Source: an uncultured Phycisphaerales bacterium
Lineage (GTDB): Bacteria > Planctomycetota > Phycisphaerae > Sedimentisphaerales > Anaerobacaceae
NCBI GenBank assembly: GCA_937927975.1
Contig: CALEZT010000119.1
Span: forward strand, 1-39,850
Direction of reading: 5' to 3'
DNA: 39,850 bases
Below the pieces are notes generated by a model. It worked only from the letters and a program-made list of their open reading frames with translations. It searched no databases and was not told where the DNA came from. Shown one piece after another: positions 23,986-32,710 of the stretch. The translations under genes were made by a program, and so were the position numbers. Each line of letters starts with the position of its first letter. Within the stretch, counting starts at the first letter, position 1.

Positions 23986-25323
23986 CTACAGCCGCCAGGG
24001 GCTCCGCATCGATCGCGTGAGCCGGCGGTTGGCGGCGTCGTGGTTCACGAACTGTTCCCTGGCCCAGTCCCACCGCAGCTTCTGCTCCAGGCGGATCGCG
24101 ATGTCGCTGATCTGGCACAGCGTATCGGCCTGCACCGCCGCGTCGATCGGGCAGATCGGGTCCTTGCGGCTGCGAACGCAGTCCAGCAGGTTGCGCGCGT
24201 GGTTGTTGCTCTCGTACAGACGGTTGTCGTTCGGACCCCATTGCGTGTCGAGCAATTCTTTCGGGTGGGCGTTGACGCCGGCGCGGTCCACGTGCACCCA
24301 GCCGTCGGAGCCTTCGAAGGCGGTGCCGTGGTCGGTGGTCCGCCCGTACCGCGTCTTCCACTCGTCGGGGAAGGGGTTGCCGGTGTAGTTCATCGTCACA
24401 CCGCTGTCGTACTTGAGCGCAAGATTCCAGTTCATCGCGGTGTCGCAGACGCCGTCGGGGGTCGGCCAGACGCCTTTGCCCTCGATCGTCAGCGGGCACT
24501 GGAGCGCGTCGCCGCCGCCCCAGAGGGCGATGTCGAGCGGATGAACGCCCCAGCCCGCGATGAAACCAAGTGCATAGTCCGAGATGAACCACCACCACGA
24601 GTTGGACTCGCGGCCGGGGATGTACGGATGGTACGGAGCGGGTCCGAGCCACATGTTGTAGTCGATCCAGTCCGGCGGCGCGACGATGTTCCTCGGTCCG
24701 CCTGCAGAGCTGCCGGCGCACCAGACGTTGATCGTGTGCAGCTTGCCGATCCGACCGTTGCGGACGAGCTCGCACGCGAACCGAAAGTCCCGGCTCGACC
24801 GCTGCTGCGTCCCGAACTGGAAGATTGTGCCATACTTGCGGCAGGCCGCTCGCAACGCCTGGTCCTCGGCCAGACTCATGCCCATCGGCTTTTCGAGATA
24901 GATCGCCTTGCCCGCCCGCGCCGCCTCCAGCGCGACCAGCACATGCCAATGGTCGCACGTCGCGATCAGGACCGCGTCGATGTCCTTGCGGGCGATCAGC
25001 TCGCGGTAGTCGGTGTACGTGGCGCAGTCTCGGTCGCCATTGTGGGCGTCGATCACCTTCTTGGTCGCCTCGCGAACCGGGGCCTTGAGATCACACATCG
25101 CCACCGCCCGGCAGTCCTTCTGCGACAAAAAGTTCCGCATCACGGAAGTACCCTGCGGTCCGGTCCCGATGCAGCCCAGCGTGATCCGCTCGCTGGGGGC
25201 CACCGCCCCCGACCCGCCCAAGGCGGTCGAGCGGACGACATAGGGTAATCCGACAACGCCCAGCGCAGCGCCGGCGGTGGTCTTGAGAAGGCTTCGGCGG
25301 GTAACGTTCGAGTGGCGGACCAT
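23986..25323 (-). CDS. Tat-exported Gfo/Idh/MocA-family oxidoreductase
   Basis: 445 aa from ATG 25323, preceded by GAGGAG; the GTG 15 nt upstream lacks one. Tat signal TRRSLLKTTAGAALG (about residues 8-22). NAD-binding Rossmann motif GCIGTGPQGTSVM (about 50-62), then VAMCDL, DAVLIATCDHWH and the family's EKPMG motif (YLEKPMGMS). The C-terminal domain has the planctomycete/Bacteroidetes form: WIDYNMWLGPAP, WWWFISDYALGFIAGWGVHPLDIALW, with the catalytic-type His in GVHPLDIA. Exported members oxidise sugars or glycosides at C3. It is the first gene of a minus-strand set with DUF1080-ThuA and the aldo/keto-reductase-like protein. Confidence 0.92.
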   Translation of the reverse strand: MVRHSNVTRRSLLKTTAGAALGVVGLPYVVRSTALGGSGAVAPSERITLGCIGTGPQGTSVMRNFLSQKDCRAVAMCDLKAPVREATKKVIDAHNGDRDCATYTDYRELIARKDIDAVLIATCDHWHVLVALEAARAGKAIYLEKPMGMSLAEDQALRAACRKYGTIFQFGTQQRSSRDFRFACELVRNGRIGKLHTINVWCAGSSAGGPRNIVAPPDWIDYNMWLGPAPYHPYIPGRESNSWWWFISDYALGFIAGWGVHPLDIALWGGGDALQCPLTIEGKGVWPTPDGVCDTAMNWNLALKYDSGVTMNYTGNPFPDEWKTRYGRTTDHGTAFEGSDGWVHVDRAGVNAHPKELLDTQWGPNDNRLYESNNHARNLLDCVRSRKDPICPIDAAVQADTLCQISDIAIRLEQKLRWDWAREQFVNHDAANRRLTRSMRSPWRL

Positions 25324-25799
25324 GATGTTTCTCCTCACGAATCCAGGATTTCGGCCCTCAGAACGGGGTCTGTATCCCTGAGAATCTAAGCCATATCCTC
25401 CCCGCGGTCAAATCAAAACCGGCCCCCCGGCGGGGACCGGGTGCGACTCAATTTCGTGGGGCGTGGGGGCGCCCACTCTGTCATCCTGAGCGAAGCGAAG
25501 GATCTAGGCACAGAACGCGGGCGTACATTCGTTGCATCCGAAGGCCGGATGCTTTGCTTCGCTCAGCATGACACATACTCATGAGGCCCCCACGTAATCC
25601 AGTCGCACACCCCGGACCGGAAAGCCTGAAGCCGGTCGCACTCATCCAGGGCCAAAGAGATAGTGAATGGGCCGATTCCCAAAGCACTACGCCGCAAAGT
25701 GGTTAATGAAAAACGCAGTTATGTCTTGCCTTCGTGAGGACCGACCTGCATAATCCGGGCCAAATCCATGGTTTACAGGCCCTTTCACAGGAGACCGCA
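25324..25799. other. 476-bp intergenic region between divergent carbohydrate genes
   Basis: No gene. It holds the inverted repeat TGTCATCCTGAGCGAAGCGA (from 25479) with its partner ending AGCATGACA (25547-25573), flanked by GGGGGCGCC/GGCCCCC. This is a repeat type common in metagenomic bacteria. Both divergent promoters must lie here, but no convincing boxes were found. Confidence 0.6.
25479..25573. repeat. TGTCATCCTGAGCGAAG-type inverted repeat
   Basis: Arms 25479-25504 and 25547-25573 are complementary with about three mismatches (CCTGAGCGAAGCGAAGGAT against ATGCTTTGCTTCGCTCAGC). Confidence 0.7.
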
Positions 25800-28202
25800 A
25801 TGAACAGAAGCACCTCCGTCGCGGCGTATATCCTCGCAACCCTTTGGCTGGCTTGCCCTGCTATCGGCGCCGAGAACCTCCTCCGAAACCCTTCGTTTGA
25901 GAATGCCCGCAATGATGTCCCGCGATCCTGGACCCGGTCCACCTGGGCCGGCGCCCTGGACTTCTCCCTCGATGCCCAGGGACATACCGGCCGAAGCGCG
26001 AAGGTGACCTCGACCGAGGGCGCCGACGGCGGCTGGAGCCAGACGTCCGGTCCGATCCCGCCTTTCGCCCGCCTGAAACTGTCCGGATGGGTCAAGACGG
26101 AGAACGTCGTCGCCACCACCGGCCGGGGCGTGCAACTCAATATCCACGGCCTCGACCGCGCCCGAACCCGGGCCCTGACCGGCACGAACGATTGGACCCT
26201 GCTCCAGATGGAGTTCGAGGTGATGGGCCAGGACAGCGTGCAGGTGAACTGCCTGTTCGGCGGCTGGGGCCAGGCGACCGGGACCGCCTGGTTCGACGAC
26301 ATCGCGCTGGAGGTGGTCGAAGAGCTCAAGGTCCAGAGCAAGACCGTGCCCGCCGCCATCCGGATCGAGCCAGGCCAGACCGGCGCGCCGATCTCCAAGT
26401 ACGTCTACGGCCAGTTCATCGAGCATCTGGGCCGCTGCATCTACGGCGGCATCTGGGCCGAAATGCTCGAAGACCGCAAGTTCTACTACCCGGTGCCCGC
26501 CGACGGCGACATCTGGCGGACCACCGGCGCCGGGGCCCGCGTCATCGCGGCCTCGCCCTGGAAGGTGATCGGCTCGCGTCAGGCCATCGCCATGAGCACG
26601 GAGGATCCGCTCTCGGGCGAGCACAGCCCGCAGATCACCGTTTCCGACGCCCCGACGGGGATGTATCAGGAGGAACTGGGGCTCGTCTCGGGCAAGGAGT
26701 ATGAAGGCCGGATCGTCCTGCGAGGCGACGCCTCCGCCGGACCGATCCAGGTCAGCCTGGTCTGGGCCGATGGCGACAGCGGCCGTCAGACCGTCACCAT
26801 CCGAAAACCGACCGGCTCATTCAAGGCCTATCCTTTGAAGTTTCGAGCCGGCGCCGCCAGCGAAGACGCCCGCCTCGAGATCGTCGCGACCGGACGCGGC
26901 ATATTCACCATCGGCGCGGTGTCCCTCATGCCCGCCGACAACGTCAAGGGGTTCCGACGCGACACGCTCGAACTGCTCAAGCAGCTCGACGCCCCGATCT
27001 ACCGCTGGCCCGGCGGCAACTTCGTCAGCGGCTACGACTGGCGCAACGGCCTGGGCGATCGCGACCGCCGGCCCACCCTCACGAACCCCGCCTGGACCGG
27101 CCTGGAGACCAACGACGTCGGCATGCACGAGTTCGTCGAGTTGTGCCGCCTGATCGGGACCGAGCCGCTGATCACCGTCAACACCGGGTTCGGCGACGCC
27201 TACTCCGCAGCCGCCCAGGTCGAGTACGCCAACGGCTCCACGAGCACGCCGATGGGCAAGTGGCGTGCGCAGAATGGCGACCGCAAGCCGCTCGACGTCA
27301 CCTGGTGGTGCGTCGGCAACGAAATGTGGGGCAACTGGCAGCTCGGCTACATGCGCCTGGAGCACTACGTCCTCAAGCACAACTGGGTCGAGGAGATGAT
27401 GCGACGGACCGACCCGAGCATCAAGACGATCGCCTCCGGCAACGTCGGCCCGTGGTCCGAAGGGCTGCTGAAGAACTGCGCCGACCACATGGACCTGATC
27501 GCCGAGCATTTCTACTGCCAGACCACGCCGGACCTGACCGCCCACACGCGCCTGGTCCCCAACGCCATCCGCGCCAAGGCCGAAGCCCATCGCCGCTACC
27601 GCCAGACCATTCCCGCCCTGCAGGGCAAGGACATCCAGATCGCCATGACCGAGTGGAACTACTGGTACGGCCCGCACGTCTTCGGCGAACTGGGCACGCG
27701 GTACTTCATGAAGGACGCGCTGGGCATCGCCGCCGGACTGCATGAGTACTTCCGCAATTCCGATCTCATGTTCATGGCCCACTACGCCCAGACGGTCAAC
27801 GTGATCGGCTGCATCAAGACGACGAAGACCGCCGCGGAGTTCGACGCGACCGCCTATCCGCTGGTGCTGTACCGGCGCGAGTTCGGCACGATCCCGCTGA
27901 CGGTCTCCGGATGGGACGAGAAGCTCGACGTCTCCGCGGCGCTGACCGCGGACAAGAGCCACCTGACGCTCGGGTTCGTCAACGCGACGTGGGACAACTA
28001 CGAAGTGACGCTGGACCTCAAGGACCTGACCCCCGCGGGCAAGGCCGCCGGCTGGGTGATCGCCCACGAGAACCCCGCCGCCTACAACGATCCCGGCCAG
28101 GACCCCGTGATCCGGATCGTCCCGCTGGACGCCACCGACCTGACCGGCAAAATCGCCATCCAGCCCATCAGCATCACCCTGTTCAAGGTCCCGCTCAAAT
28201 AA
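25800..28202 (+). CDS. Secreted GH51 alpha-L-arabinofuranosidase with N-terminal carbohydrate-binding domain
   Basis: 800 aa from ATG 25800 (CAGGAGACCGCA upstream). Sec signal at 1-23 (AAYILATLWLACPAIGA). Residues 24-172 form a CBM4-like beta-sandwich (NLLRNPSFENA, RLKLSGWVKT, TAWFDDIALEV). The GH51 barrel begins near 185 (ISKYVYGQFIEHLGRCIYGGIWAEML). It contains the acid/base E508 in WWCVGNEMWG and the nucleophile E618 in AMTEWNYW, and closes with the GH51 C-terminal beta domain. It should release arabinofuranosyl side chains from plant or algal polysaccharides outside the cytoplasm. It diverges from the 3-keto-glycoside-type cluster; the pair suggests a shared carbohydrate locus, not one operon. 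Confidence 0.93.
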   Translation: MNRSTSVAAYILATLWLACPAIGAENLLRNPSFENARNDVPRSWTRSTWAGALDFSLDAQGHTGRSAKVTSTEGADGGWSQTSGPIPPFARLKLSGWVKTENVVATTGRGVQLNIHGLDRARTRALTGTNDWTLLQMEFEVMGQDSVQVNCLFGGWGQATGTAWFDDIALEVVEELKVQSKTVPAAIRIEPGQTGAPISKYVYGQFIEHLGRCIYGGIWAEMLEDRKFYYPVPADGDIWRTTGAGARVIAASPWKVIGSRQAIAMSTEDPLSGEHSPQITVSDAPTGMYQEELGLVSGKEYEGRIVLRGDASAGPIQVSLVWADGDSGRQTVTIRKPTGSFKAYPLKFRAGAASEDARLEIVATGRGIFTIGAVSLMPADNVKGFRRDTLELLKQLDAPIYRWPGGNFVSGYDWRNGLGDRDRRPTLTNPAWTGLETNDVGMHEFVELCRLIGTEPLITVNTGFGDAYSAAAQVEYANGSTSTPMGKWRAQNGDRKPLDVTWWCVGNEMWGNWQLGYMRLEHYVLKHNWVEEMMRRTDPSIKTIASGNVGPWSEGLLKNCADHMDLIAEHFYCQTTPDLTAHTRLVPNAIRAKAEAHRRYRQTIPALQGKDIQIAMTEWNYWYGPHVFGELGTRYFMKDALGIAAGLHEYFRNSDLMFMAHYAQTVNVIGCIKTTKTAAEFDATAYPLVLYRREFGTIPLTVSGWDEKLDVSAALTADKSHLTLGFVNATWDNYEVTLDLKDLTPAGKAAGWVIAHENPAAYNDPGQDPVIRIVPLDATDLTGKIAIQPISITLFKVPLK

Positions 28203-28872
28203 GAATGAGATAGAGGAGAATGTCGCTCGGCGATTGTGTGAGATGCTCAGGCCTGCTGCTGTGAGCTCGCTGCGGGCTTGTGTTGGCCAGGCAAGAAAGG
28301 ACGTTTCACGCAGGGACGCCGGGACGCAGAGTTGGGGATTGATTCGGTCTTTCCTGACTGGATTACTGGGGGCCGGCCCCCAGACCGGGACCCCAAACGC
28401 GCTGGATCGCGTTTGGGAACCCGACCTGGCATTTTGCGCGTTGGGCCAATAGCATGGAGCGGTGATCCGTGCCCCGTGACTCGTGATCGGGGCCACCGGC
28501 CACGCGTGCGAAGCACGCCTATCATGCTGCTGGCGCAAAGCGAAAAATGCCGGGGTTTCAGGGGCAGAGCCCCTGAGATGAACTCGCAACCTGCGTCCGG
28601 CATCGGATTCCCCACCGAATGCCGCCCGCCCCGCCTTTTCTCTTGCCTCCCTTGACCCCTTTCCGGATAATTGTCCACAGAAGAGCACCTTGATGAAGCT
28701 GCAATGAAGCGGTTGGCGATTCCGGCATGTTGGACGAGTCCGCTGAGATCGAGATGAGTCGGATCCTTGTGCCAATGCGAATGTCGGACACTACAGGATA
28801 GAGTATGTCGCAAATAGCGTAACAAGGAGACTACCCCAGCTATCACAAACCCATGGGACGTATGGAGACTCG
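28203..28872. other. 670-bp gene-free region carrying inverted-repeat element B
   Basis: Holds element B (28368-28573) and then about 300 bp of lower-GC sequence leading to the DUF2971 gene. No coding frame or RNA gene recognised. Confidence 0.6.
28368..28573. mobile_element. Inverted-repeat element copy B (MITE-like)
   Basis: Core inverted repeat 28425-28456 / 28523-28554 (32 bp, 26 matches; CCTGGCATTTTGCGCG... and ...CATGCTGCTGGCGCAAAGCG). The right arm, 28523-28573, is almost the same over 52 positions as the right arm of copy A at 17757-17808. Outer self-palindromes are GGGGCCGGCCCC on the left and GGGGCAGAGCCCC on the right. A perfect 10-bp hairpin (CCCAAACGCG/CGCGTTTGGG, 28392-28417) is an extra insertion absent from copy A. 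The centre differs from that of copy A. Confidence 0.7.
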
Positions 28873-29817
28873 ATGCCGCTACTTTCGCATTACACAACTC
28901 GTGCAGGCCTAGAGGGAATTGCGCGGACGAAAGCCTTCTGGGCGACGAACTTCCTAGATCTCAACGACAGATCGGAATTCTTTTGCAGTTTTGGCTCCCT
29001 TTCCGATGCGGCAATCAAAACGGTCATGGGGCTGATACCGGATGAGAGCAAACGAAAGATCAACGACCTGGAAACCGACAGCAGAGAAGCAGTGAAACAA
29101 CTCAGACAACGTTTGCGATTAGCGGACGGCTATGGCCAACTCTATGTGGTTTCTTTTGCACGAGGACGAACCGACTACGAGAACAGAAGCGGTATCCGCA
29201 CATTGTGGGAGTTGTATGGCCACCATCATGAGGGTTATTGTCTACAGTTCGATGAAGATGATGTGCGGCGGATGTTGCGCCTGGATTCAGAGAGGTCGAA
29301 TTACGAATCGGTGGGCATAACCGAAGTCAGATATGGTGTCGACGAGAATGAGCATGCTTTTCATGACCTCTGTTTTCAACTCTCACAACAAATCCTGGAG
29401 CAGGTATTCCATGCTCGCCCTGACATTAAAGTGCAACCTCAATGGGAGCACATGTGGACGCTCAATGACTTCTATAGAAAACTGATGTGGTACTGCGCAA
29501 CCCACAAGCACCCCTGCTTTGAGGACGAGCGTGAGATACGCATCTTCGCCTATCCATCCGCTTCATCCGATGCGAGAGTCTTCACTGGAACGGCGGCGAA
29601 GAAGCGAGTGAGAACGTGCCCCCGTGGCAGAAAGTACATTGTGTTGGGTGAGAATTGGCATCCCGGACCCGTACCTCGGAGAATCATTGTTGGCACGAAA
29701 GCCGACCGTGCCATTGATTCTATCCGGGCGAACTACTTCCCAGTGCTCGGAAGCGACCCGATCTTCAACTGCTCCCCTATGCCTGAAATAGCCTATGCAG
29801 ACATGCCCATTGTATAG
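28873..29817 (+). CDS. DUF2971 family protein
   Basis: 314 aa, soluble. The family pattern is present: N-terminal LLSHYTTRAGLEGIARTKAFWATNFLDLNDRSEF read as YTT..GL.gI....fwat....lND..E, followed by LYVVSFARGRTD, TLWELYGHHHEGYCLQF, a central KHPCFEDEREIRI motif and a C-terminal RRIIVGTKAD. Biochemical function is unknown; DUF2971 genes are frequent in phage, plasmid and defence-type accessory regions. GC content is well below the neighbours, it stands alone, and it is flanked by repeat-rich gaps, all signs of recent acquisition. Start ATG follows TATGGAGACTCG. Confidence 0.88.
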   Translation: MPLLSHYTTRAGLEGIARTKAFWATNFLDLNDRSEFFCSFGSLSDAAIKTVMGLIPDESKRKINDLETDSREAVKQLRQRLRLADGYGQLYVVSFARGRTDYENRSGIRTLWELYGHHHEGYCLQFDEDDVRRMLRLDSERSNYESVGITEVRYGVDENEHAFHDLCFQLSQQILEQVFHARPDIKVQPQWEHMWTLNDFYRKLMWYCATHKHPCFEDEREIRIFAYPSASSDARVFTGTAAKKRVRTCPRGRKYIVLGENWHPGPVPRRIIVGTKADRAIDSIRANYFPVLGSDPIFNCSPMPEIAYADMPIV

Positions 29818-30472
29818 GGAGAGTCTCTCACGTTTCCCCCAGTGAAACGCGGGTCGAGGGAAGCGCGGGTCGCATCTTGAATTGTGGATTGTTCTGTTGC
29901 AGGCGAGGGAGACCGGCGTCAGACCTACAGGCCCTTGCCTGCTCCCAAGCGCCGAAGACCATCGTCAAGCTGTGCTTGACGACGCCACCCGGAGTTGAAT
30001 CCTTGCGATAGGAGCATGGTGTGCACGGCACACCCTGCAAGGGAATCAGATAGGAACTATCTTTATTACTCTCCTCAGACTTCTGTTTGAGCTGGTCGCA
30101 TTTCGAGCAGGACTCGTTTGATCGCGTTTAACGCCTTTGGGGGTTCCAGCGGAGAAGGCAGAGAGGCCCGCCTATATGACGAGCCCCCTCCGCCGTATAC
30201 CCGCCGGCCCGGCGCTCGGGTCGCTCGCCAGCGTTGCCCTACCCTCCGAACCGGCACGGATAGCCTATCGCGAAAAGGAGCATTCGGCAAGCTCTCCGCT
30301 GGTACCTTTCAAAGCGAAAAACGCATCTCAACAGTCTTTCTGCGAAAGAGGCGAATCCACACGCCAAGCACAACACAGCCAATCCGACGGCACGATAAGG
30401 CTTGAATGACGGGGGAGGAATCGCGGGACAGATCTTGAAACGCGGACTTCGAGGGCGAGCGCCGCCCGATGG
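29818..30472. other. 655-bp gene-free, repeat-derived region
   Basis: No credible coding frame. It contains CGTCAAGC..GCTTGACG (around 29967) and GTGTGCACGGCACACCCTGCAA (a short near-palindrome, similar to GCACGGCACACCCTACAAG at 31488). It also contains the CTCTCCGCTGGTACC repeat at 30291-30340. It looks like accumulated repeat debris next to the DUF2971 gene. Confidence 0.55.
30291..30340. repeat. Dispersed repeat fragment (CTCTCCGCTGGTACC...), copy 2
   Basis: Matches 20823-20872: CTCTCCGCTGGTACC, CAAAGCGAAAAACGC and CAGTCTT. Both copies lie next to accessory genes (tcmP and DUF2971). Confidence 0.5.
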
Positions 30473-31321
30473 CTAGTACTGGTCCGGGACGAAGGTCTGG
30501 TGCGACTTCGGGGGGCGGATGTACTCTCTGCGCTTCCGGCGAGGGGGCAACTCCATGGGAGCGGGGGTCAGGTCCTCGTAGGGGATCTGATCGAGCAGGT
30601 GGCGGATGCAATTGAGGCGGGCGCGACGCTTGCTGTCGGCCTCCACGACGTACCATGGCGACTCCTTGACGTCGGTATGCGCGAACATCACGTCCTTGGC
30701 GTGCGAGTACTGCACCCAGCGGTTTCGCGACTCCAGGTCCATCGGGCTGAGCTTCCATCGCTTGGTCGGGTCTTCGAGGCGCGCCTGGAACCGCCTCTCC
30801 TGCTCCTCGTCGCTGACGCTGAACCAGTACTTGATGAGAATGATCCCCGAGCGGATGAGCATCTGCTCGAACGCAGGACAGGTCCGCAGGAACTCCTCGT
30901 ATTGCTCGTCGGTGCAGAACCCCATCACATGCTCCACGCCGGCGCGGTTGTACCAACTTCGATCGAACAGAACCATCTCGCCCGCGGCGGGCAAATGCGC
31001 CACGTAGCGTTGGAAATACCACTGGGTCACCTCCCGCTCGGTCGGCACGCCCAGGGCCACCACCCGGCAGATCCGCGGATTCAGACACTCGGTGATGCGC
31101 TTGATGACGCCCCCTTTCCCCGCGGCGTCCCGCCCCTCGAAGAGCACAACGACCTTGAGGCCTTCGTGCCTGATCCACTCCTGCAGCTTCACCAACTCGA
31201 TCTGGAGCCTCTCCAACTCCTTCTGATACCGTTTCGCGTCGATCTCCCGGGAGGAGTCGCCCTCGGTTTGCTGCTTGGGCTCCGGACGTTCCAGTGTGGC
31301 GTGCGCGCAGGCCTTGGCCAT
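30473..31321 (-). CDS. ppk2: Polyphosphate kinase 2 (PPK2 family)
   Basis: 282 aa, normal for a single-domain PPK2. Walker A GRDAAGKGG at residues 63-71, Walker B-like FDRSWYNRAGVE with D120 and R121, and the lid-region EREVTQWYFQRYVAHLP, plus KYWFSVSDEEQERRF and WYVVEADSKRRARLNCIRHLL near the end. PPK2 enzymes transfer phosphate between polyphosphate and nucleotides; class and direction (NDP or NMP as acceptor) cannot be decided by eye. It stands alone between gene-free regions, with AAAGGGA upstream of the ATG. Confidence 0.95.
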   Translation of the reverse strand: MAKACAHATLERPEPKQQTEGDSSREIDAKRYQKELERLQIELVKLQEWIRHEGLKVVVLFEGRDAAGKGGVIKRITECLNPRICRVVALGVPTEREVTQWYFQRYVAHLPAAGEMVLFDRSWYNRAGVEHVMGFCTDEQYEEFLRTCPAFEQMLIRSGIILIKYWFSVSDEEQERRFQARLEDPTKRWKLSPMDLESRNRWVQYSHAKDVMFAHTDVKESPWYVVEADSKRRARLNCIRHLLDQIPYEDLTPAPMELPPRRKRREYIRPPKSHQTFVPDQY

Positions 31322-31745
31322 CGATTCGGTCCCTTTCCTGGGTACAACTGACGAAACACAAAAAGGAATTCGGAAGAAAGACCTGGCGCCTTTAATTGAT
31401 CACCGGTGTCAGGCCCACTTTTTGTGCCTTGTCGCGTGACCGATTGCCGCTGGAGAGCGCATCCCCCCTGTCTTGGCTAGGCGCCGCACGGCACACCCTA
31501 CAAGACTGCTCGACTGCCATTGTGGCAGTCTCGGAGGGGCCGTCGCGCCGGGATTCCACGCCGTCTGCGAATCACCGCCTGTAAACCCTTGTGCGGCAAG
31601 GACCTGCCATCGCTCTCCGCCGGGATGCAGAAGAGTTTCGCGGTGGCACAAGGTTTGCTGCATTTTGAACTAGCCTATCCGTATGATAGGTAAGTAATGC
31701 GAGATGTATCGTTCAATAGCAACTCACAAGTATGGAGGGCTGCTC
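31322..31745. other. 424-bp gene-free region
   Basis: No gene. Two clear hairpins: GACTGCC/GGCAGTC with a 5-nt loop (about 31515-31533) and CCTATC/GATAGG around TATGAT (31674-31690), close to the start of the next gene. A GCACGGCACACCCTACAAG repeat fragment is at about 31488. Confidence 0.5.
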
Positions 31746-32657
31746 ATGGCGAGTGTTGCTCAGATCCAGGCGAATCGTTCGAACGCGCAGAAGTCCACCG
31801 GGCCGCGGACGGCCCAAGGCAAGGCGGTGGCTTCGCAAAATGCCGTCAAACATGGGCTTTTGGCCGAGCAGGTGGTCATTCATGGAGAAGACCCCGCCCA
31901 GTTCGATCTCTACCGCGAGGAGATGCTCGCGGATCTGGCGCCGGTGGGCGGGATCGAAACGATGCTGGCCGAGCGGGCGGTGAGTCTCGCCTGGCGGCTT
32001 CGGCGGGCCGAGCGGCTGCACAGCGCGGTCTTCGCGACCGTCTACCGCGAGAACGCGGGCGATATCGTGCTCTGGCCCAGGCACGGATTGCCGATCGAAC
32101 CGAAGCCCGACGAGGAAGCGGTGATCCTGGGCCATGTGGTGATGACGGACTTCGCCCGCGCCCAGGTCCTGGACCGGCTGCTGGTCCACGAGCGGCGCAT
32201 CGAGAACAGCCTCTACCGAACGATGCGCGAGCTGCGAAAGGAACGGGAGGCCCGCATGGCAGCCGGGCCGGAACCGAGCCTCGGCGAAGAGCCAAGAAGT
32301 CATGCCACAGAGGGCACAGAGGGACACAGAGAAAAGCCAGGGCAGGAAGGGAAGAACGCTGCGATTTGTGAGCCTCTCGTCTGTTCACCCGCTTCTTGCC
32401 CTTCCGCCTCTGTGACCTCTGTGACCTCTGTGGCCAACACTCCCCTCTCATGCTCCGATCGGCAAACCGGCCCAGCGGCGGAATTGGCTTCGTTTGGCGA
32501 AGGAGTTTCAAGTTTGAAGTGTCAAGTTTCAAGTGAAGAGGAGCCGGCCTCTGGCGACGGCTCTGACTTGAAACTTCAAACTTCACACTTCAAACTCGCG
32601 AAGCCTTCGTGCGAAACGAACCCAATTTCGGCAGCCAAGTCGGTCGGGCTGGGGTAG
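31746..32657 (+). CDS. Planctomycete-type conserved protein (STGPRT..GK..NA.KHGL motif) with repeat-encoded C-terminal tail
   Basis: 303 aa from ATG 31746. The first 50 residues carry the motif IQANRSNAQKSTGPRTAQGK then NAVKHGL, known from many-copy hypothetical families in planctomycetes and related phyla; function unknown. Residues about 55-185 are an Arg/Glu-rich helical region (LAERAVSLAWRLRRAERLHS, RLLVHERRIENSLYRTMRELRKERE). From about residue 190 the frame passes through two inverted-repeat blocks (32304-32434 and 32503-32597), giving tails such as ATEGTEGHREK, SVTSVTSVAN and SSLKCQVSS/LKLQTSHFKL. It ends in a CETNPISAAKSVGLG-like motif that also recurs in this family. The repeat-derived half is probably not a folded domain. 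Confidence 0.7.
   Translation: MASVAQIQANRSNAQKSTGPRTAQGKAVASQNAVKHGLLAEQVVIHGEDPAQFDLYREEMLADLAPVGGIETMLAERAVSLAWRLRRAERLHSAVFATVYRENAGDIVLWPRHGLPIEPKPDEEAVILGHVVMTDFARAQVLDRLLVHERRIENSLYRTMRELRKEREARMAAGPEPSLGEEPRSHATEGTEGHREKPGQEGKNAAICEPLVCSPASCPSASVTSVTSVANTPLSCSDRQTGPAAELASFGEGVSSLKCQVSSEEEPASGDGSDLKLQTSHFKLAKPSCETNPISAAKSVGLG
32304..32434. repeat. CACAGAGG inverted repeat array inside a coding frame
   Basis: Left arm 32304-32333 (GCCACAGAGGGCACAGAGGG and ACACAGAGAA) is complementary to the right arm 32405-32434 (CCTCTGTGACCTCTGTGACC then TCTGTGGCC). The same family lies at 20910-20966. Confidence 0.75.
32503..32597. repeat. TTTCAAG/CTTGAAA inverted repeat inside a coding frame
   Basis: Arms 32503-32534 and 32566-32597 (32 bp, 28 complementary), enclosing 31 bp with a further small palindrome (GAGCCGG.CTC). 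It has the same layout as the TTGAGATCT family but a different sequence. Confidence 0.8.
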
Positions 32658-32710
32658 AGACTGCTCTGCGGGGTCGAATTCCGCACCAGGAGGCGTCGGC
32701 CATGGCTGCC

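Noticed and set aside
22105..25248. Long plus-strand frame opposite the DUF1080-ThuA and Gfo/Idh genes
   Set aside because: Shadow frame of GC-rich minus-strand genes; repetitive Leu/Val/Asp-rich translation mirrors the duplicated DUF1080 domains.
25479..25573. CRISPR-like or novel regulatory repeat
   Set aside because: It is a single inverted repeat of a very common type (TGTCATCCTGAGCGAAG), with no array structure.
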